This document shows positions 16,173 to 26,049 of a stretch of DNA of 64,000 bases, piece after piece. This DNA is from Nodularia sp. LEGE 06071 (GTDB taxonomy: Bacteria > Cyanobacteriota > Cyanobacteriia > Cyanobacteriales > Nostocaceae): the NCBI RefSeq assembly GCF_015207755.1, contig NZ_JADEWH010000014.1, positions 1 to 64,000 of the forward strand, read 5' to 3'. Every line of letters starts with the position of its first letter. The first letter of the stretch is position 1. The notes under the pieces are model-generated. The model did not search any database. It worked only from the letters and a program-made list of their open reading frames with translations, and was not told the origin of the DNA. Made by a program: the position numbers and the translations under genes.

Positions 16173-17684
16173 ATGTATTGCGACTACCTGGTACAAATTC
16201 TGACTGCCCGTGTCTACGATGTTGCCCAGGAAACACCACTGGAGTATGCCCCTAACCTCTCTAAACGACTGCATAATCAACTCTTGCTGAAACGAGAGGA
16301 TATGCAGTCAGTTTTTTCCTTTAAGCTGCGGGGTGCTTACAACAAAATGGTCAATCTTTCACCCGAATTGCTGGCGCAGGGTGTAATTGCTGCATCTGCG
16401 GGGAATCATGCCCAAGGTGTCGCCCTGGCTGCTAGTCGGCTAGGAACACGAGCGATTATTGTGATGCCGGTGACTACTCCCCAAGTGAAAATAGATGCAG
16501 TCAAAGCCAGGGGGGGAGAGGTGCTATTACATGGCAATACCTACGATGATGCTTATGCTTATGCCCGTGAAGTTGAGGCAGAGAAAGGATTAACTTTTAT
16601 TCATCCCTTTGATGATCCTGATGTGATTGCTGGACAGGGGACAATTGGCATGGAAATTTTGCGGCAATACCAGCAACCTATTCATGCGATTTTTGTGGCT
16701 ATTGGTGGTGGGGGATTGATTTCTGGAATTGCGGCTTATGTCAAACGGTTGCGCCCGGAAATTAAGATTATCGGTGTGGAACCTGTGGATGCTGATGCTA
16801 TGTCTCAATCGCTGAAAGCGGGACATCGGGTGCGGTTGTCTCAGGTGGGCTTATTTGCTGATGGGGTGGCGGTGCGAGAAGTGGGAGAAGAAACTTTTCG
16901 TCTGTGCCAAAACTATGTGGATGAAATTATTCTGGTGGATACAGATGATACCTGCGCGGCGATCAAAGATGTGTTTGAGGATACACGATCAATTTTAGAA
17001 CCAGCCGGGGCTTTAGCGATCGCAGCTGCCAAAGCCTATGCCGAACGTGAACAAATTCAGGGAAAAACCTTAATTGCTGTGGCTTGTGGTGCCAACATGA
17101 ACTTTGATCGTCTGCGTTTCGTAGCAGAACGGGCAGAATTCGGCGAACGTCGTGAAGCTATCTTTGCAGTGGCTATTCCTGAAGAACAGGGTAGTCTGCG
17201 GAAGTTTTGTGAATGTATTGATCAACGCAATCTCACTGAGTTTAACTATCGCATTGCCGATCAAACAGAAGCTCATATTTTTGTAGGTGTGCAAATTCAA
17301 AACCGTGCCGATGCGGTCAAAATGCTAGAATCCTTTGAAAGCTGCGGTTTCAAAACCATTGACTTAACAGATGACGAACTGACAAAATTACACCTGCGGC
17401 ACATGGTGGGTGGGCATTCTCCCCTAGCGCATAACGAGTTGCTTTATCGTTTTGAGTTTCCCGAACGTCCTGGCGCATTAATGCAGTTTGTTGGTTCCAT
17501 GAGTCCCAACTGGAATATCAGTATGTTCCACTACCGCAACAACGGGGCAGATTATGGGCGAATTGTCGTAGGAATGCAAGTACCTCCCCAAGAGATGGAG
17601 GAGTGGCGAGGATTTCTGGATACCCTTGGCTATCGCTATTGGGATGAAAGCCAAAACCCTGCATACAAGCTATTTTTGGGGTAA
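16173..17684 (+). CDS. ilvA: Threonine ammonia-lyase, biosynthetic
   Basis: The 503-residue enzyme converts threonine to 2-oxobutanoate, the first step to isoleucine. The PLP lysine is Lys51 in SFKLRGAYNK. The glycine-rich phosphate-binding loop IGGGGLISG and SAGNHAQGVALAA are in the expected order. The C-terminal 170 residues hold two ACT-like regulatory domains, as in long biosynthetic forms subject to isoleucine feedback. Length and start are typical of the family. Confidence 0.95.
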   Translation: MYCDYLVQILTARVYDVAQETPLEYAPNLSKRLHNQLLLKREDMQSVFSFKLRGAYNKMVNLSPELLAQGVIAASAGNHAQGVALAASRLGTRAIIVMPVTTPQVKIDAVKARGGEVLLHGNTYDDAYAYAREVEAEKGLTFIHPFDDPDVIAGQGTIGMEILRQYQQPIHAIFVAIGGGGLISGIAAYVKRLRPEIKIIGVEPVDADAMSQSLKAGHRVRLSQVGLFADGVAVREVGEETFRLCQNYVDEIILVDTDDTCAAIKDVFEDTRSILEPAGALAIAAAKAYAEREQIQGKTLIAVACGANMNFDRLRFVAERAEFGERREAIFAVAIPEEQGSLRKFCECIDQRNLTEFNYRIADQTEAHIFVGVQIQNRADAVKMLESFESCGFKTIDLTDDELTKLHLRHMVGGHSPLAHNELLYRFEFPERPGALMQFVGSMSPNWNISMFHYRNNGADYGRIVVGMQVPPQEMEEWRGFLDTLGYRYWDESQNPAYKLFLG

Positions 17685-17880
17685 AAGCAGGTTTAAACCG
17701 TAGTAATCACACAGACTTAATTGATCTGCGTCATTGCACTTGAGTGATATGCTTCGCTGGTCATGAAAAGTTTTAGGCATAATATGAAATAAATAATTTA
17801 TTAGTCCTCATAGTAACTGATTCTACTTGCCTGGCTATTTGGTAAGCAATTTGTTAACTCTCAATCTTGTGTGAACATCT

Positions 17881-19590
17881 ATGAAGCGCCAGCAGCAACT
17901 TGACTTATATACTGTCCTAGCTCGGATTCGATTCCTGAAGAAAAGTTATACCGCCAAAATCATGTTGGTGGCATTTGTCGGGACTCACGTACCGCTTCTG
18001 GCTTTATTGTTGAGTTTTGTGATCTCAAACTCCTATACTTGGGAGATGGCAGTGCCAGTTCTGGTGATTGCGCTGTTGGCAACGTTAGCGGGTACAGGAG
18101 TAACTCTTTATGCAATCAACCTTCTGCTGGCTCCGGTTATTTTGACATCTGCGACGTTGCAAGATTATTTAAACAGTAAAATATTACCAAAATTGCCCAC
18201 ACAATTTGCCGATGAAGCCGGTACGTTGATGGCGGATACCTCACAGACTCTTCACAAACTAGATGAGTTAATTCACTACATCAGCAACTATGATGACCTG
18301 ACTGGATTACCTAATCGAGATTTGTTTTGCGATCGCCTGCGTTATAATTTATCCCAGCCTCAAAATATACAACGGCTGATAGTCGTCTTTTTAGTAGGCA
18401 TTAATGACTTTAACACCGTCAGTCATACCTTGGATCATCAGACATCCAATTTACTACTCAGAGCCTTTGCCCAGCGTTTGACTAACTGCATAGCGCCCAC
18501 AGATTTGCTAGCGCGTTTTAGTAAAGATGAATTTGCGATCGCGCGGATGGAAATTATTTCCATTGAGACTTTGATTCATCTGTGCCAATTAATCCTGACT
18601 AATCTGGAAAAACCCTTTTTTCTGGAGGGTAAGCGGATTCATATCACAGCCAGTATTGGTATGACAATCAATAACCTAGAAAATGATCATAGTGTAGATC
18701 AACTCTTGCAACAAGCTCACATAGCGCTGTACCAAAGGCAGAAGCCAGGGTGTAGTCAATACCAGTTCTATTCCCCAGAGATCAATGCTCAGTTACAGGA
18801 GCGACTAACCTTAGAAGAGCAATTATATGGCGCTTTAGACCGTTGTGAAATGGTAGTTTATTACCAACCTTTAATTGACTTACAGAGCGGACAAGTAACG
18901 GCAATGGAAGCCCTAGTTCGCTGGCAGCATCCTATCCAGGGTTTAATTCCCCCAGTCAAATTTATTCCCATTGCCGAAGCTAACGGTTTAATTGTACCAA
19001 TTGGTGAATGGGTCTTGCGGACTGCTTGTACTCAAAACTATGCTTGGCAAATGGCTGGATTTCCCCCCATCCGCATATCAGTAAATCTATCAGCTCGACA
19101 GTTTGAACAACCGAATTTAGTGGAAGTCGTCAGGCAAATTCTAGATGAGACGGGAATGGATGCTGCTTACTTAGAACTAGAAGTCACCGAAAGCTATTTG
19201 ATGACTAATATTCATACCTCTATTAAAGTTTTACAAGAATTAAGAAAACTGGGTATATCCCTAGCCTTAGATGACTTTGGTACAGGCTATTCCTCCCTCA
19301 ACTACTTAAAGCGCTTTCCCGTGAATATGCTCAAGATTGATCGGTCATTTGTGCAAGATGTGACATCCAATCCTGATAGCGCTGCTGTTACTGATGCCAT
19401 CATTGTCCTAGCAAAAAACCTGAAATTAAGTATCACTGCGGAGGGGATAGAAACCCCAGAGCAGCTTGATTATTTACAAAAACACGGCTGTGACGAAGGT
19501 CAAGGTTTTTACTTCAGTCCCCCTAAACCGGCTGAAACAATCGCCCAGATACTGAAAAATGGGGAGTGGGGAGTGGGGAGTGGGGAGTAG
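17881..19590 (+). CDS. Membrane-anchored GGDEF/EAL protein with degenerate GGDEF motif
   Basis: The 569-residue protein has two N-terminal transmembrane helices (about residues 28-50 and 56-88), a GGDEF domain and an EAL domain. The cyclase signature reads SKDEF (residues 214-218) rather than GGDEF, so cyclase activity is doubtful. The EAL domain keeps EALVRWQHP (Glu343), VTESYLM and LDDFGTGYSSL, so c-di-GMP phosphodiesterase activity is plausible. The last residues (GEWGVGSGE) and the stop codon are encoded by a run of GGGGAGT repeats that has replaced or extended the original C-terminus. No operon partner is evident. Confidence 0.9.
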   Translation: MKRQQQLDLYTVLARIRFLKKSYTAKIMLVAFVGTHVPLLALLLSFVISNSYTWEMAVPVLVIALLATLAGTGVTLYAINLLLAPVILTSATLQDYLNSKILPKLPTQFADEAGTLMADTSQTLHKLDELIHYISNYDDLTGLPNRDLFCDRLRYNLSQPQNIQRLIVVFLVGINDFNTVSHTLDHQTSNLLLRAFAQRLTNCIAPTDLLARFSKDEFAIARMEIISIETLIHLCQLILTNLEKPFFLEGKRIHITASIGMTINNLENDHSVDQLLQQAHIALYQRQKPGCSQYQFYSPEINAQLQERLTLEEQLYGALDRCEMVVYYQPLIDLQSGQVTAMEALVRWQHPIQGLIPPVKFIPIAEANGLIVPIGEWVLRTACTQNYAWQMAGFPPIRISVNLSARQFEQPNLVEVVRQILDETGMDAAYLELEVTESYLMTNIHTSIKVLQELRKLGISLALDDFGTGYSSLNYLKRFPVNMLKIDRSFVQDVTSNPDSAAVTDAIIVLAKNLKLSITAEGIETPEQLDYLQKHGCDEGQGFYFSPPKPAETIAQILKNGEWGVGSGE

Positions 19591-19595
19591 GGAGT
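19561..19595. repeat. GGGGAGT heptamer repeat, five copies
   Basis: Four perfect copies and one AGGGAGT variant run head to tail. The tract provides the final codons and the TAG stop (19588-19590) of the GGDEF/EAL gene. Such heptamer tracts are typical of filamentous cyanobacteria and vary in copy number between strains. Confidence 0.8.
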
Positions 19596-19651
19596 GGTGT
19601 CTAAGTTTGATTATCCGTTTATGTCTTAACCTCCTTGGCGGTTGCCATAAC

Positions 19652-20842
19652 TTACTCTAAGGCTGAACGGAAAGCGGAAGTAGGGAAAAGGCTTTTAAAT
19701 CCAGCTAGCCTCTGACTTGGCGGTTCTGGGGCAGAGTTCCAAAGTGTTTCGTAGTAGAAGAAGGTGACACCTAAACCGCGTGCTTGGGCAGCCCTGACCT
19801 GAGACTGAATTTGTGCCATAGAAACAGGTCTATTTCGTAGACCTGTCATAATACCGATACCCGTGGGAATCATTTGTTGGGCTTCTTGAATTTCTGTGCG
19901 GGAAATATTAGACACGAAGCTTTGCAAATCAGGGCGATAAATCTGCACAATTAGCTCGTCTACAATATTTTGCCGCATCCAAGCCAGCCAGTCTTGGAGT
20001 TGAAACTTATAAGCAAAGTCGTAGTAGTTTGGAGAAACCGAGAAAATCGCATGGGGTTTTCGGGCTTTGACAGCTTGGTTGAGTTGCACCATAAACGCTG
20101 TGATTTTATCTGCCCGCCAGCGCATCCATGCTTCATCTTGGGGATTTGTGGGGGGACGGTTATTGGTTTCTTGGGTGTATAAGGCAATTGTATATGGATC
20201 GTAACCAAATTCGTGGGGCAAACTCATGTGATCATCAAACTGAATGCCATCGGCATCATATTGAGTCACAGTCTCTAGCACAAGATTTGTGATAAATTGC
20301 TGCACTTCGGGATGGAAGGGATTGAGCCACACTACTTCACCAGCGGCACTAATGGAGGTTTGGCTACCATCTTGCTTTTGTGTCAGCCACTGGGGATAAT
20401 TTAATGCTAGTTCTGATGTGGGGGGAGCCATGAAACCAAATTCAAACCAGGGAATTGCCAATAGTCCCTGACGATGAGCTTGGTTAATCAAGTCTGCAAG
20501 AATATCATGTCCATCTGTACCGCGAAAGACAAAGGGTTGGATACCTGCGCGTTGTGCCACGGGGCTGGGATACATGACATAGCCAGAATTCCACACCACA
20601 GGATAAATTGTGTTGAAGTTTAGCCCCCGTAATTGAGTCATGGCTGACTGCACTTTGGTGCGATCCTTGAGGGTGTCAAAATCATTGTTGGTGATCCAAA
20701 CCCCGCGAATTTCTTGACGCGGTAGCGGTAATTGTGCTACTGCTGGATTTGAATTATTCAGTAGCAGTACTGTAATAAATGATATGAAAGCCAGAATGGG
20801 GAAAAGACTATGGAGCGATCGCACACTGAAACGTATTTTCAT
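19652..20842 (-). CDS. Secreted GHL10-type (DUF187) glycoside hydrolase
   Basis: The start is placed at ATG 20842 because the product then opens with a classical signal peptide (basic MKIRFSVRS, hydrophobic core, NPAVAQ cleavage region), giving about 396 residues. The mature part begins EIRGVWITNNDFDTL and contains GIQFDDHMSLPHEFGYD and WRADKITAFMVQLNQAV, all typical of glycosyl-hydrolase-like 10 proteins. Asp and Glu residues suitable for catalysis lie in the FDDH region. It probably acts on envelope or exported polysaccharide; the substrate is unknown. An upstream ATG at 20923 would add 27 residues. Confidence 0.85.
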   Translation of the reverse strand: MKIRFSVRSLHSLFPILAFISFITVLLLNNSNPAVAQLPLPRQEIRGVWITNNDFDTLKDRTKVQSAMTQLRGLNFNTIYPVVWNSGYVMYPSPVAQRAGIQPFVFRGTDGHDILADLINQAHRQGLLAIPWFEFGFMAPPTSELALNYPQWLTQKQDGSQTSISAAGEVVWLNPFHPEVQQFITNLVLETVTQYDADGIQFDDHMSLPHEFGYDPYTIALYTQETNNRPPTNPQDEAWMRWRADKITAFMVQLNQAVKARKPHAIFSVSPNYYDFAYKFQLQDWLAWMRQNIVDELIVQIYRPDLQSFVSNISRTEIQEAQQMIPTGIGIMTGLRNRPVSMAQIQSQVRAAQARGLGVTFFYYETLWNSAPEPPSQRLAGFKSLFPTSAFRSALE

Positions 20843-21156
20843 AGCCGTGAATGATGCTTTAGCTCCCCACGCCCGCCATATCCTTGTGTGATGAAATTTA
20901 CTAGCCATATCATCGAGGAACATCTATGCTTAATAAAGGGTTTGTTAGTTGGTAGTTAGTTATTTATTCCATGCACAGCAAATGTTTGCCTTGGAGAAAC
21001 CGCAGCAAATTTCGCAGAGTCAGATAAGTGACGTAGCGACAAACTCAGAAGTGTCCACTGGAATTTTTTGATCCAAGTGTCGAAAATCGAATATCAGTCA
21101 ATGACTCAATCCAAACACCCAAAGTTTGACTCTGATTTCCCCTCCTCCCTTGGGGT

Positions 21157-22287
21157 CTAATCATGAGAGAGGAAATTTTCTAGGTTGGGTACATCTATCC
21201 AATTTGATGTTGTGTGAGATTTATGAGCTAAATCCATTAATAATTGCGAATAAACGCCTTCTCGCAACGATGGGACTATTTCTTGTTGGCGTTCAATTCC
21301 CTGTACCCATTGGTCTACTACACGGATAAACGCTGAAATCCGTCCATCGGCGTGATGTTGCGGAAAACCTAAGCGGCTGGGGATTTCAATTTCTTGGAGG
21401 ATTTGACCAGGTTGGGAACCCCAAACCCGAAATCCATGTATATAATCTTTTTGATTTTCACTCGCTAAAACTAGAGTACCGCGATCGCCATAAACTTCTA
21501 CTGAGTGTGTCCTCGATGCGTGAACTACAGCACTGATAGCAATTTGGCAAGGTGTGCCATCGGCTAATTCCAGAGATAGCAGACAGGTATCATCTGTATT
21601 TACTGGCTTTAATTCTTTGCTAGCAGGGTCAACTCGTGCGGGAATGGCGGTACTCAGATGAGCGTTTAATCTGCTGACTGGCCCAAATAGCCAGGATATA
21701 TAATCGAAGGCGTGGGAACCTAAAGAACCTAATGCACCGCCGCCTTTGTCTTCAGCAGAATACCAATTCCAAGGGCGGGAAGTATCGGCGCGGGAGGAAC
21801 CTAACCAATCAATTTTAATTAAACGCTTGTTTCCTACATAGTTGGTGGCTAACAATTCTGCAAATAATTGCCATCCTGGTACAAAGCGAAATTCAAAATC
21901 TACTGTTGCAGTTACACCTTTTGCTTGAGCTAATTCATATAATTCTTTAGCTTCAAATACATTTAAAGTTGTGGGTTTTTCTAATAATAAATGTTTCCCA
22001 GCTTGCAATACAGCTTTAGCCATTTCATAGTGGAGAAATGGTGGTGTAGCGATACTCACGGCTTGCACTTCTGGTAACGCCAAAATATCCGCCACAGTGT
22101 CACAGGCGTGAGGAATATGATGAGTTTCAGCGATGGCTTGAGCTTGATTGATATCTCGATGATAAACAGCCACTACTTCGGTGCGATGATGTGCTTTAAA
22201 TCCGGGAATATGGACTTTTTGTCCAAATCCAGTCCCCATAACTGCCACACCAATTTTATTTTGATTTGTTGGGATTTCGGAAGGCAT
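21157..22287 (-). CDS. Gfo/Idh/MocA-family NAD(P)-dependent oxidoreductase
   Basis: The 376-residue protein starts with a Rossmann motif (GVAVMGTGFGQKVHIPGF). It continues with the family signatures VSIATPPFLHYEMA and LLLEKPTTLNVFEAKEL, where EKP carries the catalytic Lys. A second domain with GGGALGSLGSHAFDY follows. The family oxidises or reduces sugars, inositols or related compounds, but the substrate cannot be told. It is separated by 314 bases from the glycosidase start and by 89 bases from the DUF1822 gene stop, all on the minus strand. Confidence 0.9.
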   Translation of the reverse strand: MPSEIPTNQNKIGVAVMGTGFGQKVHIPGFKAHHRTEVVAVYHRDINQAQAIAETHHIPHACDTVADILALPEVQAVSIATPPFLHYEMAKAVLQAGKHLLLEKPTTLNVFEAKELYELAQAKGVTATVDFEFRFVPGWQLFAELLATNYVGNKRLIKIDWLGSSRADTSRPWNWYSAEDKGGGALGSLGSHAFDYISWLFGPVSRLNAHLSTAIPARVDPASKELKPVNTDDTCLLSLELADGTPCQIAISAVVHASRTHSVEVYGDRGTLVLASENQKDYIHGFRVWGSQPGQILQEIEIPSRLGFPQHHADGRISAFIRVVDQWVQGIERQQEIVPSLREGVYSQLLMDLAHKSHTTSNWIDVPNLENFLSHD

Positions 22288-22376
22288 AAATTAATAGCGT
22301 TTATATTATGGAAAATATGGATTTTTGTCACGCAAAGGCGCAAAGTCGCAAAGGTAAGAAGGTAATTTTGACGGCT

Positions 22377-23546
22377 TCAGAATTTGAGAATTTCTCGGTC
22401 ATAGTTATCGGGAAGGGGTTCTACTTCCCAGACTATACCTTCTCCGGCTTCTAAAGCAACCTCTATATAAAGTTGTTCTACCGCAGTTGTGGCGATATCT
22501 TCATTGTTGGGAAATGGTTGTAAATCTTCGGTGAGGAGTCTGAGTTTAAAACCGCCAGGAATAGCCGCGCCCATAGTGGCGTTACGTAACTCAAAGCGCC
22601 AATGTGTGGTGTCTGGCTGGCCTTGGGGTGTAATCAGCAGTTCATATAATTGACCAGCGATCGCTAATTGGCGTGATAAACTTACTCCTGGTTGTCTTTC
22701 TTCTATACTCCGCGCCCCCGCCGGACTCAATTGCAGATTTAACTTTTCCCAGCCCATAGCAGCGGCAATTTGAGAAACACCGCTTTGCAACCATTGGATA
22801 ACTGACCGTTGTTCTGGTAGTCCCAAACGTTGTTCATATAAACGTTGTCGCCAACCGCCATGTGCAATTAATCCCCCCCACAAAGGAAAAGGCACAGCTA
22901 AACGAGGGGTAATAATTTCTGGATTTCCCAAGCGGCTAATTAAATTTTCGGCTTGTGCTTGTGGTAGAATTGGTAAATGTACAGTGGCTATCCGTTTGAC
23001 TTGATCAGCACAAAATTCTCGCGCCACGTTTAACACACTAATATCAGTAATTAAATCATCTGCATCCAAAGCATAAGTGCGATCGCCTGGATGATAATTA
23101 CCCTTAGTCTTGAGTTTTTCATGGGTACAATAACCCCAAACCCTGACATAGCCATCATCCGGTTCCACTTGTACTGCTAAGTAATAATCCCCCGCCCAGC
23201 TGGATAAATCCACCCATTCTTGCGGTATACGCAATTCACTACCATCAATATTTTCACTGGGAACCAAAATTAATCTCGTTGCGTCTACGACTATGGCTGT
23301 ACCATTTACCAGTTCCCAAAAACTGGGTAAAGCCGCAGCATCAGGCCAAACTTTTGCTTGGGGTGTAAAATCTTCTTGCAACCAAGGCAAGACAGCACCC
23401 AGACAAAGTTCATTGATATAAGCCTGATAACTAGGAGAATGAGCAAAAGATTGACTGTGCAGATGAACTTGATTTTGTACAGTGGTGGGAATTTCCAAGA
23501 TCAGGTCTGTGGAAGCAAAACTTAAGATGGGGGTATTAGCAGTCAT
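22377..23546 (-). CDS. DUF1822 family protein
   Basis: The 389-residue soluble protein fits the cyanobacterial DUF1822 family. It has a central LSSWAGDYYLAVQVEPDDGYVRVWGYCTHEKLK-type segment (WAGDYY around residue 115), PGDRTYALDADDL, and a C-terminal WRFELRNATMGAAIPGGFKL. The gene lies 82 bases downstream of a sigma-70-like gene on the same strand, an arrangement recurrent in filamentous cyanobacteria. The family has no established biochemical role. A regulatory or partner role with the sigma factor is inference. Confidence 0.8.
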   Translation of the reverse strand: MTANTPILSFASTDLILEIPTTVQNQVHLHSQSFAHSPSYQAYINELCLGAVLPWLQEDFTPQAKVWPDAAALPSFWELVNGTAIVVDATRLILVPSENIDGSELRIPQEWVDLSSWAGDYYLAVQVEPDDGYVRVWGYCTHEKLKTKGNYHPGDRTYALDADDLITDISVLNVAREFCADQVKRIATVHLPILPQAQAENLISRLGNPEIITPRLAVPFPLWGGLIAHGGWRQRLYEQRLGLPEQRSVIQWLQSGVSQIAAAMGWEKLNLQLSPAGARSIEERQPGVSLSRQLAIAGQLYELLITPQGQPDTTHWRFELRNATMGAAIPGGFKLRLLTEDLQPFPNNEDIATTAVEQLYIEVALEAGEGIVWEVEPLPDNYDREILKF

Positions 23547-23628
23547 GGGGTTTTCTCCGGCGAATTCTTCAGCTTGTTTTGGGTCTATTTGGCAAATATT
23601 CTCTTAGACGGTAGAACGGTTACATAAG

Positions 23629-24804
23629 TTAATCAGGAGATACACGGTAGTAATTGTGCAACCATTCCTCAATCACAGCACTCATACTTGTCAGTAGGTC
23701 TGTGTTTACAGAAATATGCAAAATATCTTGACTCCAATTCGCCAAACACCGCAGCAATATTTCCTTAGTTTTTGTCAGTCGTCGCGAAACTGTATATTGC
23801 TTGATTCCTAATTGTTTGGCAATTGCATCTTGATTTAGCTGTTGACTATAGTATAGATGCAAAATCTGTTGGACTTGGGGTTCGAGTTGGGCGATCGCAT
23901 CTGCTAAAACTTGCTTAACCTCAACTTGCACAGAGGTGCGGGTTTGGGCTTCTTCTTGGGCGACAATTTCATCGATTAAAGATTCTTGCTCTCTCCCTGT
24001 GAGATAATCGAGTAGTTCTCCGGAATTTTCACCACCTTTGCAGATATTCAGCGAATCCGGTGTGGGATAAAGATATTTTCTGACAGCTTTCGCCGCATTT
24101 AGTAGCCACTTTTCTAAAGTTTGGGGATTGACTTGCTGAGTATTTTGTGTATTGTAAGCTGTGGCGATCGCGTGCCAAATTTCAGGATCAGGTGGAGAAA
24201 GTTGGCGAGAGTTAGCGGATTTCTGAGGAATATAGAGATTTTTAAAACATTGCCAAGCCCAAATATAAGCATTAATAGTTTCTGGGGATAAACCTGCATT
24301 TTGCAGCGACTCATCCAAAAGCTTTTGCGAGATTTTCCGCAACAAACCCCAATCTGTACAAATATCAACTTCGCGGAGTTGGCGCAAAGTTTCGCGGATA
24401 GCACTCCCAAACACAATACTGGCGTAGCTTTTCAAAGAACTGCTGTAGCTGGGATTAAAACCTTGAAGAACTTTATCCACTTGGGCGATCGCAATTTGAA
24501 AGCAATCGGAAAGTTTGTACTGAGTACTGACAAAATGAGTCGCAGTTTTTTGAGAAGTCCAATAGCAAGCTTCTTGTAAGTAAGCCGTGAGATGTTGCTG
24601 TGCCAAAAGTTCAGTTTCAGGAACTTGCCAAAACTTATACCAATATAGTACCCAAAAATTTTCCGTTGTATCTTTTGGTGTTGTTTGAAGACAACTTTGG
24701 ATGCTGCGACGCAATCGTGATTCCGTCGCCCAACGACTGAAGCTATCTCCATCAAACTGCACGAAAGTTGCAAAAATTTCCATAATGCTTTGTCGAGGTT
24801 GCAT
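23629..24804 (-). CDS. Sigma-70-family factor paired with DUF1822 protein
   Basis: The 391-residue protein has an extended N-terminal region and a C-terminal region 4 reading VLADAIAQLEPQVQQILHLY then QLNQDAIAKQLGIKQYTVSR, a clear helix-turn-helix. A weakly conserved region 2-like helix block (SYASIVFGSAIRETLRQL) lies around residues 125-142. This is a known cyanobacterial sigma-like type commonly followed by DUF1822. It is transcribed divergently from a secreted protein gene 174 bases away, which could be one of its targets. Confidence 0.8.
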   Translation of the reverse strand: MQPRQSIMEIFATFVQFDGDSFSRWATESRLRRSIQSCLQTTPKDTTENFWVLYWYKFWQVPETELLAQQHLTAYLQEACYWTSQKTATHFVSTQYKLSDCFQIAIAQVDKVLQGFNPSYSSSLKSYASIVFGSAIRETLRQLREVDICTDWGLLRKISQKLLDESLQNAGLSPETINAYIWAWQCFKNLYIPQKSANSRQLSPPDPEIWHAIATAYNTQNTQQVNPQTLEKWLLNAAKAVRKYLYPTPDSLNICKGGENSGELLDYLTGREQESLIDEIVAQEEAQTRTSVQVEVKQVLADAIAQLEPQVQQILHLYYSQQLNQDAIAKQLGIKQYTVSRRLTKTKEILLRCLANWSQDILHISVNTDLLTSMSAVIEEWLHNYYRVSPD

Positions 24805-24978
24805 AAAAAATGGGAACCCAACCTAAAGGAAAAGTGACGACGTTAAAAGTCGCCTGCACAAACTTTACTACACAGAATGATCATCATGTTTCGCCTTGCT
24901 AGCAATCAAAAGATTAAACATCTGTGATAGATAGTGAATTCACCAAAAAACATTTTCTAAAATTGTGGAGAAAAAATA

Positions 24979-25998
24979 ATGTTGGGAAATTTTAAGAGAG
25001 CAAGATTGATATTTTTGGCTATTTTAAGCAGTTTTTTAGTGAGTGTTAGTGCTTTTGCCCAAATACCCCGCATCCCCCAAACGCCTCAACTGGTAAAATC
25101 ACAAGTCACGGTTATTCAGTTAAGAAATGCAACAACTAAATTAAACCAGCTAGAAACTGCATTGAATCAAGTTGAACGTAAAAAGGTAGCTACTCTCAAA
25201 GACACTGAACAAGTCGAACAAGCAGCATTCGCCTATGCAGAAGCCATGAAAGCTGGCTTGGATAATGCTTTAAAAGAAGCCGAAACTTTAGCCACAACTC
25301 AAGGTAAACAAGGCAGCATTAATGCTTTAGAGACATTTGAAAAAGCCGAACAAGCGAATCAGCCACGGTTAGAAAAAATTGGACAAAGGACGGAAACTAT
25401 TGAGAAACAAATCAAAGTCGGGACGATCAAACTTGATCGGTCTATTATTCAAAATTTATCAGTTCCAGAACGCCGCGAGTTATTGGAATCCCTAGAACCA
25501 CCAGCGAAACAGATTTACCTGCGAGAACAACCAGCATTATTCCAACCTGTTTTACAAACACCTCAAACTAACCCGATTTTGGAAACACCTCGAACTAACC
25601 CGATTCTAGAAACACCTCGAATTAACCCGATTCTGGAAACACCTGGACGAAATAACCTCAAATTCCTGGAAGAGACATCTCATAAATTCCAAAGCTTTGT
25701 ACCAGGAAATATAGAGAATACATTAGCTAACTATCATGTTGGCATTGCAGTTTCTGGAATCATGGAAAGCATCAGCAATATGTTGATACCTCCAGCTTAT
25801 GCAGCAGCAGCAATACCCTGTATTGGTTACGCCGTGGCGAGAAACTGGACTGCTTTGTCAGCTTGTGTAGTGAAGGCAGGTTCACAAGCCACAAGCATAT
25901 ATAATCAGTTTGTGAATTGTTGGAATAAGGCCAGAAATCCGTTTCGATGGCTGAAAAGAACCGCTTGTGTAGCGAGATTAATCATTCGGATTGCTTAG
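24979..25998 (+). CDS. Secreted protein with coiled coil and 9-residue tandem repeats
   Basis: The 339-residue protein has an N-terminal signal peptide (RARLIFLAILSSFLVSVSAF, then AQ). A long helical, Gln/Glu/Lys-rich region (residues about 35-175) is probably coiled coil. It is followed by tandem copies of ETPRTNPIL (residues about 193-228) and a C-terminal part with paired Cys residues. A GTGGAGAAAAAATA context precedes the ATG. It faces the sigma factor gene across 174 bases and may belong to that regulon. The family is not recognised. Confidence 0.65.
   Translation: MLGNFKRARLIFLAILSSFLVSVSAFAQIPRIPQTPQLVKSQVTVIQLRNATTKLNQLETALNQVERKKVATLKDTEQVEQAAFAYAEAMKAGLDNALKEAETLATTQGKQGSINALETFEKAEQANQPRLEKIGQRTETIEKQIKVGTIKLDRSIIQNLSVPERRELLESLEPPAKQIYLREQPALFQPVLQTPQTNPILETPRTNPILETPRINPILETPGRNNLKFLEETSHKFQSFVPGNIENTLANYHVGIAVSGIMESISNMLIPPAYAAAAIPCIGYAVARNWTALSACVVKAGSQATSIYNQFVNCWNKARNPFRWLKRTACVARLIIRIA
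25555..25647. repeat. 27 bp tandem repeats encoding ETPRTNPIL
   Basis: Three near-perfect copies and one decayed copy of a 27-base unit lie inside the secreted protein gene, each encoding (E/Q)TP(R/Q)(T/I)NPIL. The unit preserves the frame. Differences are mainly single substitutions, so duplication was fairly recent. Confidence 0.75.
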
Positions 25999-26049
25999 AT
26001 TTTACTTGAGCAATTTTTTTCCCGATGGGAAGCACTGAAATATATACTG

